Assembly: GCF_015471405.1 (NCBI RefSeq)
Contig: NZ_BLVZ01000002.1
Location: 1 to 64,000, forward strand
Direction of reading: 5' to 3'
Length of the DNA: 64,000 nucleotides
Source of the DNA: Pseudomonas cichorii
GTDB lineage: Bacteria; Pseudomonadota; Gammaproteobacteria; Pseudomonadales; Pseudomonadaceae
Position numbers and translations under genes: made by a program. Under the pieces are notes generated by a model that searched no databases, had not been told where the DNA came from, and saw only the letters and a program-made list of their open reading frames with translations. Positions within the stretch are counted from its first letter, which is position 1. Every line of letters starts with the position of its first letter. Positions 30,786-39,070 of the stretch are shown here, one piece after another.

Positions 30786-32264
30786 CTACTCAGGTAAACG
30801 CAACACGCCATCTTCATCAGTCATGGCACGCTCAAGCAGGTCTGGCGGCAGGTTTTTGCTGGCCCGCGCGCCCAACAATCTGAGCTGCTCACTGCGGCTG
30901 ACCAGATTACCGCGGCCCTCCGTCAATTTGTTGCGGGCAGCGGAATACGCTTTATCAAGTTGTTGCAAGCGGTTACCGACCTCGTCCAGATCCTGAATGA
31001 ACAACACGAACTTGTCGTACAGCCACCCTGCCCGCTCCGCGATTTCCCTGGCGTTCTGGCTCTGGCGCTCCTGCTTCCACAGGCTGTCGATGACCCGCAA
31101 GGTGGCAAGCAGCGTGGTCGGGCTGACAATCACGATATTACGATCGAACGCTTCCTGGAACAGGTTGGGCTCAGCCTGCAATGCCGCAGAAAACGCCGCT
31201 TCTATGGGCACGAACAACAAGACGAAATCCAGGCTGTGCAACCCTTCAAGCCGCTTGTAATCCTTGCCGGACAAACCTTTGACATGATTGCGCAAGGACA
31301 GGACATGCTGCTTCAAGGCTGCCTGACCGATCACTTCGTCGGCCGCCGACACATACTGCTGATAGGCCGTCAGGCTGACCTTGGCATCCACCACAACCTG
31401 CTTGTCCCCCGGCAACATGATCAGGACATCCGGTTGGAAACGTTCACCATCAGGCCCCTTGAGACTGACCTGGGTCTGGTACTCGCGGCCTTTCTCCAGA
31501 CCGGCATGCTCCAGCACCCGCTCCAGAATCAGCTCCCCCCAGTTGCCCTGGGTTTTCTGGCCCTTGAGTGCGCGGGTAAGGTTGGTCGCCTCATCGCTCA
31601 GACGCAGGTTCAACTGCTGCAGACGTTCAAGCTCCTTGCCCAGGGAAAACCGCTCGCGGGCTTCGCTCTGATAGCTTTCCTCGACGCGCTTCTCGAATGA
31701 CTGAATGCGCTCCTTCAGCGGGTTGAGCAGTTGCCCAATCTGTTGCTGACTGGTTTCAGCGAAGCGTTGCTCGCGCTCATCAAAAATCTTGCCCGCCAGC
31801 TCGGCAAACTGGGCGCGCAACTCATCACGCGAACCCTGAAGATCGTTCAGGCGCTGCTGATGGCTTTCCTGCTGTTCGCGCAACTCGGCATTCAAAGCGG
31901 CACATTGCGCATCCAGACGGCGCAGCTCGGTTTCCTTGCTGGCCCGTTCGAGGTTCCAGCCATGAGCGGCATCGCGGCCGTTATCGCACTCCTGGCGCAA
32001 CAGTTCGACTTCACGGCGCACGGCAGCAAGGTCGGCCTGCCGGGCAGAGTTTGCCTGGCTCAGGTCACTGATCTCGTCGCGGCTAGCGTCCAGTTGGGCG
32101 TTAAGGCCGTCCTGCGCCATCTGCGCCATGCTCAAGCGTTCATCGAGCAACGCCGTATCGGCCTGCTGACGCGCCAGACGTCGCTGCAATTGCCAGACCC
32201 ACGCCAACAAAGGCAGCGCCGCCGCACCAAGCCCCAGCAACAGGCTGTTCAGGTCCAAGGCCAT
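30786..32264 (-). CDS. rmuC: DNA recombination protein RmuC
   Basis: RmuC limits short inverted-repeat recombination. The 492-residue protein has an N-terminal membrane anchor (MALDLNSLLLGLGAAALPLLAWVW), a long coiled coil (about 25-200) and the nuclease-like core (GNWGELILERVLEHAGLEKGREYQTQ, then QPDVLIMLPGDKQVVVDAKVSLTAYQQY, with the D and D-x-K residues of a PD-D/ExK-type site). ATG 32264 follows GGAG; an ATG at 32279 is less likely. Confidence 0.95.
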   Translation of the reverse strand: MALDLNSLLLGLGAAALPLLAWVWQLQRRLARQQADTALLDERLSMAQMAQDGLNAQLDASRDEISDLSQANSARQADLAAVRREVELLRQECDNGRDAAHGWNLERASKETELRRLDAQCAALNAELREQQESHQQRLNDLQGSRDELRAQFAELAGKIFDEREQRFAETSQQQIGQLLNPLKERIQSFEKRVEESYQSEARERFSLGKELERLQQLNLRLSDEATNLTRALKGQKTQGNWGELILERVLEHAGLEKGREYQTQVSLKGPDGERFQPDVLIMLPGDKQVVVDAKVSLTAYQQYVSAADEVIGQAALKQHVLSLRNHVKGLSGKDYKRLEGLHSLDFVLLFVPIEAAFSAALQAEPNLFQEAFDRNIVIVSPTTLLATLRVIDSLWKQERQSQNAREIAERAGWLYDKFVLFIQDLDEVGNRLQQLDKAYSAARNKLTEGRGNLVSRSEQLRLLGARASKNLPPDLLERAMTDEDGVLRLPE

Positions 32265-32454
32265 AACGACTCCATACATGCCGGATCAGTGCCTTCGGCA
32301 TTGTGAACAAAAGAAGATTCAGAAACGTCTCCGGGACAGAGACTGCGACTCAAGGCAGGCATGATAGGCATTGCGGGGGCAAATCGGGGGACATAACTCT
32401 ACTCTCTTTTAGCACAAGGTAAACCCTGCATATAACCGCTTCATGTGACGGGAC

Positions 32455-32490
32455 AATCCACAGAAGCTGTGGATAACTCAGTGGACAACC
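32455..32490. other. DnaA-box-like cluster
   Basis: TGTGGATAA (32468-32476) is the exact complement of the DnaA box TTATCCACA. ATCCACA at 32456-32462 mirrors it across GAAGC, and AGTGGACAA just beyond is a 7/9 match. Three box-like motifs therefore fall within about 35 bases. Whether DnaA binds here is unknown. Confidence 0.4.
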
Positions 32491-32787
32491 CCCCTTTAAC
32501 CCTCGCAAACGTAGATAGAACGGGGGCTGCGCTCAAACTGACGATTTTTTCACCAGTAAAAAAAAGCGATGTTTTTCATTGACTTAATAATTCACCACAG
32601 TAAATCAAACTCTTAGGGTCGTATGTGACAGTGATGTGGCAGCTTGTGCCGCTAATGTGTACAAGTGGATTTTCACGAGACCCGTACAGACCACCCGACA
32701 AGAAAAAATATTTACAGATACCCCTTTCATTACTCTGGATATTGCATTAGTATCCGCGCCGTTAGTACCAAGCTGAAAATCAATTCC

Positions 32788-32852
32788 GGTCGATAAGTCC
32801 CCCGACAAGCGCTACTCCATATGGAAGCGGTGTCGACAACAAGGGATCGACC
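32788..32852. other. Strong imperfect hairpin, candidate structured RNA
   Basis: GGTCGAT (32788-32794) pairs with ATCGACC (32846-32852); inside, CCC pairs with GGG, CGACA with TGTCG, and CGCT with AGCG, below an apical TCCATATGGA palindrome. The nested pairing is unlike the surrounding sequence. It lies 317 bases upstream of the next gene. It could be part of a small RNA or a long leader. Confidence 0.4.
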
Positions 32853-33168
32853 ACCTCGATGGTTTCCAGGCATGTCCTGCGCAACATTGGCCCACAAGGG
32901 CAAAGCGTAATCATGGCCTGCACTGACCAGCCTGCAATTGATCAGGATCTTCACCCGAGCGTCGAACCTTTGCTCGTGTTGTGTTGCCTGCCCTCCTAAG
33001 TACCTACCTGTCAGCCAGGGCGCCATACGATAAAGCGCGCTTCAACTGACTGCCTTGTTCCAGTCAGGTTCTTCGCCCGGCCCGCTTCGACACTCAAGCC
33101 AGCCCGCGTTTACTGGAGCCTTTATTGATGCACGGTATTGTTCCGTGTCGTTTCAGGAAACACTTTCA

Positions 33169-33396
33169 ATGATGACTACTCATATCCAGACCCAGGATGC
33201 CATCCGCACCCTCACCCACGCTTTCGCTCCAATGGACTGCCTTATCATGGCCGCCCGCAAAGGCTCCTTCAGCTTTACCATCGTCAATGAACACGGTATT
33301 GCCCGCCATAGCGAACGCCTCTACCCCGATCAGTACTCCAGCGCCGCGCCGCTGCAGGCTGTGATAGAACGCACCCGCCAGGCCCTGACCGCCTGA
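33169..33396 (+). CDS. Small conserved-looking protein (75 residues)
   Basis: Begins MMTTHIQTQDAIRTLTHAF and has the pattern of small alpha/beta pseudomonad proteins: helix, then AARKGSFSFTIVNEHG, then a C-terminal helix (LQAVIERTRQALTA). It may be related to the DUF1652-type small proteins, but I am not sure. AGGA lies 10 bases upstream. A longer frame from 33055 has no ribosome site. A strong terminator follows 18 bases after the stop, which supports a real transcript. Confidence 0.7.
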   Translation: MMTTHIQTQDAIRTLTHAFAPMDCLIMAARKGSFSFTIVNEHGIARHSERLYPDQYSSAAPLQAVIERTRQALTA

Positions 33397-33413
33397 AGCC
33401 TCTGGCTACCCTC

Positions 33414-33444
33414 AAAAGCCCCGCCCTCAAAAGCGGGGCTTTTT
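33414..33444 (+). terminator. Terminator after the 75-residue gene
   Basis: AAAAGCCCCGC pairs with GCGGGGCTTTT around a short loop and runs into TTTT. It is a textbook intrinsic terminator. Confidence 0.92.
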
Positions 33445-33508
33445 AATATCTGCCGGACCAAGCTAATCGCCAACCGATCTATAGGGTCAGGGCGTAAAAC
33501 CTAAAACG

Positions 33509-33529
33509 ATGTAAAACATAATTTTACAT
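33509..33529. promoter_or_regulatory. Palindrome upstream of the 33651 gene
   Basis: ATGTAAAA-CATAA-TTTTACAT has perfect 8-base arms in an AT-rich stretch 121 bases before the next start codon. It resembles an operator for a dimeric regulator. I cannot name the regulator. Confidence 0.45.
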
Positions 33530-33650
33530 TCCAAATATGAGACTACACTTCAACTCAAGCGGCCTCTGGCTGCTTCCAACGGGCCCGATCCGATTCACCG
33601 CTGCCACGCATTAGGGTCCGTTGGCCATTACCTTGCGAGCTGACTGTCTT

Positions 33651-34136
33651 ATGGGTATTGCAGCCATAGAATTATGCCGTCATGTAATCCGCCCGACCCT
33701 GATCTACCTGGATCGCCAGAACGCCTGCGCCGAATCCCTGCTTCTGGGCATAGCGGCAAGCCAGTCATCCCTGGGCGATGCGCTGGACAGCAGACGCGGC
33801 CACGGCCTGTACCGCATCCCGGAACTACGGCACCGACAGCTTTGGGACAATTACCTGGCACAAGACCCGGACCTCGCCAGCCGCGTGCGCGGCCTTGCCA
33901 GCCAGCATGCCTTCCTGAGCGGGCCGCATCTGGAACTGACCGTCAACCTGCGCTACTCCACCGCCATTGCCTGGATGATGATCGAAGCCCAGACCGTCAC
34001 CTTGCCCACCGAAGACGATGCATTGGCCATGGCCAGAATCTGGCGACAGATATTTCAACCGCAAGGACGATTACGAGACTTTGTAACCGCTTGGCACTCT
34101 TGCGTAGCACCTATTTATTTATCGCAACAAGCATGA
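33651..34136 (+). CDS. Hypothetical protein, 161 residues
   Basis: Starts MGIAAIELCRHVIRPTLIYL and contains DALDSRRGHGLYRIPELRHRQLWDNYL followed by a helical region (RGLASQHAFLSGPHLELTVNLRYSTAIAWMMI). I recognise it only as a protein found near the FadL-type porin gene in other pseudomonads. No domain or catalytic motif can be named. An upstream TTG (33621) is an alternative start; the ribosome site is weak for both. Confidence 0.75.
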   Translation: MGIAAIELCRHVIRPTLIYLDRQNACAESLLLGIAASQSSLGDALDSRRGHGLYRIPELRHRQLWDNYLAQDPDLASRVRGLASQHAFLSGPHLELTVNLRYSTAIAWMMIEAQTVTLPTEDDALAMARIWRQIFQPQGRLRDFVTAWHSCVAPIYLSQQA

Positions 34137-34283
34137 TTGCCAAAAAACAAAGTTCTGGAAAATTCCTGCAATATTATCGGATTGTCCTACAAAAATAGCT
34201 CTAAATCGGGCTCTTCAGCCCACTAGCGCGTTCTTGAAAATGTTGGTAATTTCCGCCCCGTGATCAACAAAGGAGTTCTAATA

Positions 34284-35567
34284 ATGAGAATAACGACAAA
34301 AGCAATTCACAGGACAACACTTGGTCTAGCCATTGGCCTGGCATCTTCCCAACTATTCGCTTCTGGCTTTGCAATCAACGAACAAAGTATCAGTGCCATG
34401 GGTACCGGTTTTGCCGGACGCTCCTCCTCCGCAGAGGACGCCAGTACCGTATTCGGCAACCCGGCCGGCATGTCCCGTCTCAAGCGCGAACAAGTCAGCG
34501 TTGGCGCGGCGGCAATCATCGCCAAGACCGATATCAGCAATGCCCGCAGCACTTTCACCGGCAGCAATGACGGCGACATGGTGCCGGTCGTTGGCGTGCC
34601 CATGGGTTACTACGTCAAACCACTCGACGATCAATGGGCCGTCGGCCTGGGTGTCTATGTGCCGTTTGGCCTGGTCACCGACTATGAAAACGGTTTCGCG
34701 GGCCGCTACTGGGCCGACAAGAGCCACGTACAGGTCGTCACCTTCCAGCCGACTGTCAGCTACGCCTTCAACGATCGGGTTTCCATCGGTTTCGGCCCGA
34801 CCATCAACCGCATCGAAGGCGAACTGACCTCTTCGACCGTCAACGCCGCTTCTCAGGGCACAAACGACGGCAAGGTCAAGATCAAGGGTGACGATGTCGC
34901 TCTGGGTTTCAACGTCGGCATCCTGGTCCAGGCCACCGACACCACCCGCCTGGGCCTGACTTACCACTCCAAGGTCGACTACAAGCTCGAAGGCAAGACC
35001 AAGATCGAAGGCAGCAGTTTCAGTATCTTCAACGGCCAGAAGTACGACGCCTCGCTGGATATCAGCACACCTGAGTCGGTGGATTTCTCCATCACCCAGC
35101 AACTGGATGAAAACTGGACCGTCTATGCAGGCAGCACCTGGACACGCTGGAGCCGCCTGAAAGACATCACCGTCAACAACAGCGGTGTTCAAGCAGTTCT
35201 GGGTGGTGCCAACGGTCCTATCGGACGCATTTCCGAAGAACAGGACTGGCATGACACCTGGGCCCATGCCATCGGCGCTTCGTACAAGGTCAATAAAGAG
35301 TGGACCTTGCGCACCGGCTACTCCGTCGACCAGTCGCCTACCAACAACGAGCACCGCTCTCCACGCATTCCGACCGGTGATCGTCAGATCATCAGCTTCG
35401 GCGCTGGCTGGACCCCGAGCGACGCGATCACCATTGATGTCGCCTATTCCTACCTGTGGGAAGACGAAGCCAAGATCCGCAACTCCAGTGCCACCAAAGG
35501 CACCTACAACGCTGACTACAAGAACAGCGCCCACGGTATCGGTACTTCGCTGACCTATCGCTTCTGA
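34284..35567 (+). CDS. FadL/OmpP1/TodX-family outer membrane porin
   Basis: A 427-residue outer membrane beta-barrel for uptake of long-chain fatty acids or other hydrophobic compounds. It has a signal peptide (TTLGLAIGLASSQLFA), the family N-terminal hatch SGFAINEQSISAMGTGFAGRSSSAEDASTVFGNPAGM, repeated amphipathic strands and a C-terminal aromatic residue (SLTYRF) as used for barrel assembly. AGGAG precedes the ATG at 34284. The P. aeruginosa homologue in the same position (PA1288, by memory) takes part in fatty acid export and uptake. Confidence 0.93.
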   Translation: MRITTKAIHRTTLGLAIGLASSQLFASGFAINEQSISAMGTGFAGRSSSAEDASTVFGNPAGMSRLKREQVSVGAAAIIAKTDISNARSTFTGSNDGDMVPVVGVPMGYYVKPLDDQWAVGLGVYVPFGLVTDYENGFAGRYWADKSHVQVVTFQPTVSYAFNDRVSIGFGPTINRIEGELTSSTVNAASQGTNDGKVKIKGDDVALGFNVGILVQATDTTRLGLTYHSKVDYKLEGKTKIEGSSFSIFNGQKYDASLDISTPESVDFSITQQLDENWTVYAGSTWTRWSRLKDITVNNSGVQAVLGGANGPIGRISEEQDWHDTWAHAIGASYKVNKEWTLRTGYSVDQSPTNNEHRSPRIPTGDRQIISFGAGWTPSDAITIDVAYSYLWEDEAKIRNSSATKGTYNADYKNSAHGIGTSLTYRF

Positions 35568-35608
35568 TGACACCCGACCGAAGCAGGCTGAAAAGCCTGT
35601 TCCGGCCA

Positions 35609-35648
35609 CGAAAAAGCCCGCGACCATCACTGGTCGCGGGCTTTTTCG
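35609..35648. terminator. Bidirectional terminator between the porin and glutathione peroxidase genes
   Basis: A perfect 18-pair stem (CGAAAAAGCCCGCGACCA with its complement, TCAC loop) gives a T run on both strands, suited to end both converging transcripts. Confidence 0.95.
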
Positions 35649-35655
35649 TATCAGG

Positions 35656-36207
35656 TCATGGCTTTGAAGCGATAGCCTTCTCGATGGCTGCAATCAGCTC
35701 CGGGTCGTCGGGCTTGGTCATGCTGGAGAAATTGGCGACCACCTTGCCCTGGCGGTCCACCACATATTTATAGAAGTTCCAGCGCGGCGCACTGCTCTGC
35801 TCGGCCAGCACCTTGAACAGATGCGTTGCATCATCACCCCTGACCGGCTGCGGCTCGGTCATGGTGAAGGTCACGCCGTAATTGACGTAGCAGACCTTGG
35901 CGGTTTCCTCTCCGTCCTTGGACTCCTGTTTGAAGTCATTGGACGGAACACCGAGCACTTCCAGCCCTTGGGCCTTGTAGCGCTGACTCAACTCCTCAAG
36001 CCCCTTGAACTGTGGGGCAAAACCGCAAAAGCTGGCGGTATTGACCACCACCAGAGGTTTGCCGGCAAAGCGCTTGCAAAGGTCGATGTTTTCCTTGGCA
36101 CGCAGCTTGGGCAACTCGCCCTGCAGCAATGGCGGGCAATCGGCAGCCATCGCAGCACCGCTCATGGCGAACAGCAGAACAGGGACAGAAATCCAGCGTA
36201 TTTTCAT
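35656..36207 (-). CDS. Periplasmic glutathione-peroxidase-family protein
   Basis: A 183-residue thioredoxin-fold peroxidase with a signal peptide ([14 protein letters not shown]), so probably periplasmic. The active-site Cys lies in [18 protein letters not shown] and the conserved Trp in [10 protein letters not shown]. The second motif, normally F-P-x-N-Q-F, reads V-P-S-N-D-F here, so the usual catalytic Gln is replaced by Asp. The likely electron donor is therefore uncertain. ATG 36207 gives the mature family start; an upstream TTG is in frame. Confidence 0.9.
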   Translation of the reverse strand: MKIRWISVPVLLFAMSGAAMAADCPPLLQGELPKLRAKENIDLCKRFAGKPLVVVNTASFCGFAPQFKGLEELSQRYKAQGLEVLGVPSNDFKQESKDGEETAKVCYVNYGVTFTMTEPQPVRGDDATHLFKVLAEQSSAPRWNFYKYVVDRQGKVVANFSSMTKPDDPELIAAIEKAIASKP

Positions 36208-36264
36208 CAAGGCATCCCTACATTATTGTCTGGAGAGACACGCTACTCCTTGAAGAGCCTGCAC

Positions 36265-36387
36265 TCAACAGGCACCCAGCCCCAACTGCAAGGCCGCCAG
36301 CCCGACCTGTTGCCAGGCCCACCAGAGCAACGCCAACACCACGGTGCCGCTCAGCACCGCAGCCAGCACAGGCCATGACAGATTCAC
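36265..36387 (-). CDS. Tiny single-pass membrane protein coupled to the MFS transporter
   Basis: A 40-residue protein beginning (V)NLSWPVLAAVLSGTVVLALL and followed by a Trp-rich edge (WWAWQQ). One transmembrane helix covers most of the protein. Its GTG overlaps the TGA of the MFS gene by four bases (GTGA), which strongly suggests co-translation. I could not name the family. A small accessory subunit of the transporter is possible but not shown. Confidence 0.7.
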   Translation of the reverse strand: MNLSWPVLAAVLSGTVVLALLWWAWQQVGLAALQLGLGAC

Positions 36388-37592
36388 GCCACGCTACCCT
36401 GAGGTTGTAACCGAGCCACCGGCCGCTCACGCACGGGCCAGTTCAGGGCCGCCGCCATCAGGCTGAGCAGAATGGACACCTGCCAGATCAAATCGTAACT
36501 CCCGGTATGGTCATACACGAGCCCACCCAGCCAGCCACCCAGGAAGGAGCCCAACTGGTGGAACAGGAAAACAATACCACCAAGCATCGACAGATTGCGC
36601 ACACCGAACAGCGTCGCCACCGTACCGTTGGTCAGCGGCACAGTCGACAGCCACAACAAGCCCATTGCTATACCAAACAGATAGGCCGTCGTTTCACTCA
36701 GCGGAACCCACAGGAACAGCACGATCACCACTGCGCGCAGCAGATAGAGCGCAGTCAGCAAACGCGGTTTGGACATGCGTCCACCCAGCCAGCCTGCCGT
36801 GTAAGTGCCGAAGATATTGAACAGCCCGATCAAGGCCAGCACCGTGGTCCCGACCTTGGCCGGCAAATGTTGATCGACCAGATACGCAGGCAAGTGAATG
36901 CCGATGAACACGACCTGGAAACCACAGACGAAAAAGCCCAGGGCCAGCAACCAGAAACCCGAATGGGAACAGGCCTCGCGCAATGCTTCACCCAAGGTCA
37001 ACTCACTGCCAGCCGAAGCCGCCGGGCTGTCCTTGAGCATGCTCACCAGCGGCAGAATCAAGGCAACCATCAAACCCAGCACCAGCAAGGTACTGGACCA
37101 ACCCAGCCAGCTCAGAAGCCCCAAAGTCCCCGGCAGCATGGCGAACTGGCCGAACGAACCGGCAGCACTGGCTATCCCCATCCCCATGCTGCGCTTCTCG
37201 GGTGGCAAGGCGCGGCCTACGACACCCAGAATGACCGAGAAAGACGTCCCGGACAGGCCAATCCCGATCAAGATACCGGCACTCAGGGAAAGGCTCGCAG
37301 GCGAATCGGCCATGCTCATGCAGATCAGGCCCGAGGCATAAAGCACGCCGCCGATAAACACCACCTTCGCCGCACCGAACCGGTCCGCCAAGGCACCGGC
37401 AAACGGCTGCGCCAGCCCCCACATGAGATTCTGCAGGGCAATGGCAAAGGCAAAGACTTCCCGTCCCCACCCGAACTCGGCACTCATGGGCGCCAGAAAC
37501 AACCCGAAGCCATGCCGGGTCCCCAGGGACAGCGCGAGAATCAACGCACTGCCCAACAGAATCCAACCGCTGGTACGCCAGACCGATGTCAT
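36384..37592 (-). CDS. Major facilitator superfamily transporter
   Basis: A 402-residue permease with about twelve hydrophobic helices. It shows the MFS motif A-like DRFGAAKV between helices 2 and 3 and the start TSVWRTSGWILLGSALILALSLGTRHGFG seen in the monocarboxylate/oxalate-type branch. The substrate is unknown. ATG 37592 follows GGGGAGCATAAAAAC. It is followed at once by the tiny membrane protein. In other pseudomonads an MFS gene of this kind also lies beside the cobalamin operon. Confidence 0.9.
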   Translation of the reverse strand: MTSVWRTSGWILLGSALILALSLGTRHGFGLFLAPMSAEFGWGREVFAFAIALQNLMWGLAQPFAGALADRFGAAKVVFIGGVLYASGLICMSMADSPASLSLSAGILIGIGLSGTSFSVILGVVGRALPPEKRSMGMGIASAAGSFGQFAMLPGTLGLLSWLGWSSTLLVLGLMVALILPLVSMLKDSPAASAGSELTLGEALREACSHSGFWLLALGFFVCGFQVVFIGIHLPAYLVDQHLPAKVGTTVLALIGLFNIFGTYTAGWLGGRMSKPRLLTALYLLRAVVIVLFLWVPLSETTAYLFGIAMGLLWLSTVPLTNGTVATLFGVRNLSMLGGIVFLFHQLGSFLGGWLGGLVYDHTGSYDLIWQVSILLSLMAAALNWPVRERPVARLQPQGSVA

Positions 37593-37710
37593 TGTTTTTA
37601 TGCTCCCCAAGGCTCGACGGACACTATTTACGTGGATATACCCGCAAATAATCACAACGCGAAATTACGCCTCGCGGGATGGCTGTGTCAATAGATTACA
37701 GGTGTCATCT

Positions 37711-37767
37711 TTCGCGAATGAATTCGCTCCCACACGGCACCGGCAGGATGCGAGTTCATTCGCGAAA
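37711..37767. repeat. REP pair overlapping the 3' end of cobS
   Basis: A copy of TTCGCGAATGAATTCGCTCC (37711-37730) faces an inverted, slightly diverged copy (GCGAGTTCATTCGCGAA, 37751-37767) across about 20 bases. The right arm lies inside the cobS coding region: its TTTCGCGAATGA supplies the last codons (Phe-Arg-Glu) and the stop of CobS. Confidence 0.85.
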
Positions 37768-38496
37768 AACCAACACAACCGCCAACAAAACCAACACCTC
37801 AAGCAACTCCAGCAAGGCACCCGCGGTATCACCGGTCGTACCGCCCAACCGGCGCAACATCAACTGGCGCAGCCAGAAGAAACCCGCGGTTGCCGCAAGC
37901 ACAGCAATCAATCCGGCCCAGCCACCCAGTAACACACAAGCGCCCGCACTAATCAGCAAGACCCACTGCCCGGTGTGCTTTGGCAAATGATCGGCCAGCG
38001 CCTGCCCAAGACCGCCCGCCCGAACATAAGGAGTGCCGAGAAACAGCCCAAGCATGGCGCTGCGCCCGATCAGCGGAGCCAACAGCAAGGCGATGCTGTT
38101 TTGGTTTTCGATCAAGGCCAGAATGGCGGTGAACTTGAGCAGCAGGACCAGCACCAGTGTCACCACGGCAACAGGCCCGCTGCGCGGGTCTTTCATGATG
38201 CTTAGGGTTCGTTCACGGTCGCCAAAGCCGCCCAGCCAGGCGTCGGCGCTGTCTGCCAGGCCGTCCAGATGCAAGCCACCACTTAGCAACACCCAAGCCG
38301 TCAGCAGCAACGCGGCATGCAGCATCAGTGGCGCGCCGTCGAGCACGACGTTCAGCATCATCAACAGCACACCGAACAGCACGCCCACCAGCGGATAGAA
38401 CAACAACGAACGCCCTAGCTCCTGAGGCTGCGGCATACCCGGCAGCCGAATCGGCAAGCTGCTGAGAAATTGCAGGGCGATCCAGAACGGCAGCAT
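37756..38496 (-). CDS. cobS: Adenosylcobinamide-GDP ribazoletransferase (cobalamin synthase)
   Basis: A membrane enzyme of 246 residues that joins alpha-ribazole to adenosylcobinamide-GDP in the final step of cobalamin synthesis. It begins LPFWIALQFLSSLPIRLPG and contains the family motif GGLHLDGLADSADAWLGG plus several hydrophobic helices. The C-terminus (VLVFRE) is written by a REP element, so the tail may differ from relatives. It follows the phosphatase gene by one base. Pseudomonas literature calls it cobV. Confidence 0.95.
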   Translation of the reverse strand: MLPFWIALQFLSSLPIRLPGMPQPQELGRSLLFYPLVGVLFGVLLMMLNVVLDGAPLMLHAALLLTAWVLLSGGLHLDGLADSADAWLGGFGDRERTLSIMKDPRSGPVAVVTLVLVLLLKFTAILALIENQNSIALLLAPLIGRSAMLGLFLGTPYVRAGGLGQALADHLPKHTGQWVLLISAGACVLLGGWAGLIAVLAATAGFFWLRQLMLRRLGGTTGDTAGALLELLEVLVLLAVVLVFRE

Positions 38497-38497
38497 C

Positions 38498-39070
38498 TCA
38501 GTTCTCCGTCAACACGCCGCCAGCGGCGACACTGACGGACAGCAGCGCTCCGTGGCCGACCACGACCTGCAACAACTGTTCGCGAGGCAAACCCCGCGCC
38601 TGAGCCAGCAAAAGGCGCATCACCCCACCGTGGCTGACCAGCAACACTCGCTCACCGGCATGGCGCTGCTGCAACGCCTGAACCGCGCCCAATACCCGTG
38701 CTGAGAAGTCCACAACCCGCTCGCCATTGGGCGGTGTGAAAGCGTAAGGATCTTCCCAGAACAACCCCAGCCCTTCAGCGTCGGTTTCCATCAGTTGCGC
38801 GGCGCTATGCCCTTCCCAGTCGCCGAAATGCAGCTCTTGCAAGCCCGGCTCAAGATGCAGCGGCAACGCCAGTTTGTCCGCAAGCTCTTCGGCAAAACGC
38901 GCACAGCGCTGCAAGGGCGAGCTGTAAATCCGATCCCACGGGCCTGCTTGTGCAACGGCCTCGCGCATCTGCTCCCAGCCCGTCGCAGTCAGGGCGTCGT
39001 CCAGGCTGCCGCGCAGGCCGCCACCCAGTTCGGTTTCACCGTGACGCAACAGGTCCAGATGCAATGTCAT
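38498..39070 (-). CDS. Histidine phosphatase, probable alpha-ribazole phosphatase
   Basis: A 190-residue phosphoglycerate-mutase-like phosphatase with the LRHGET motif at the N-terminus and the second His in VSHGG. In cobalamin operons this enzyme (CobC of Salmonella; PA1280-type in Pseudomonas) removes phosphate from alpha-ribazole 5'-phosphate. It overlaps cobT by four bases. I leave the symbol empty because cobC is used for another gene in Pseudomonas. Confidence 0.88.
   Translation of the reverse strand: MTLHLDLLRHGETELGGGLRGSLDDALTATGWEQMREAVAQAGPWDRIYSSPLQRCARFAEELADKLALPLHLEPGLQELHFGDWEGHSAAQLMETDAEGLGLFWEDPYAFTPPNGERVVDFSARVLGAVQALQQRHAGERVLLVSHGGVMRLLLAQARGLPREQLLQVVVGHGALLSVSVAAGGVLTEN

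Larger units (their letters stand above)
32265..33168. other. Gene-poor AT-rich gap
   Basis: About 900 bases with no gene I can support. The first part includes a DnaA-box-like cluster (32455-32490) in an AT-rich stretch with long A and T runs (32545-32600). The second part carries a strong imperfect hairpin (32788-32852). A possible sigma-70 promoter (TTTCAT, 17 bases, TAGTAT) lies before the hairpin around 32729-32757. The right-hand 300 bases may be a long leader of the small gene at 33169. Confidence 0.6.

Noticed and set aside
32730..33026. Reverse 98-codon frame in the gene-poor gap
   Set aside because: No ribosome site, mixed composition and overlap with a strong hairpin; no recognisable family.
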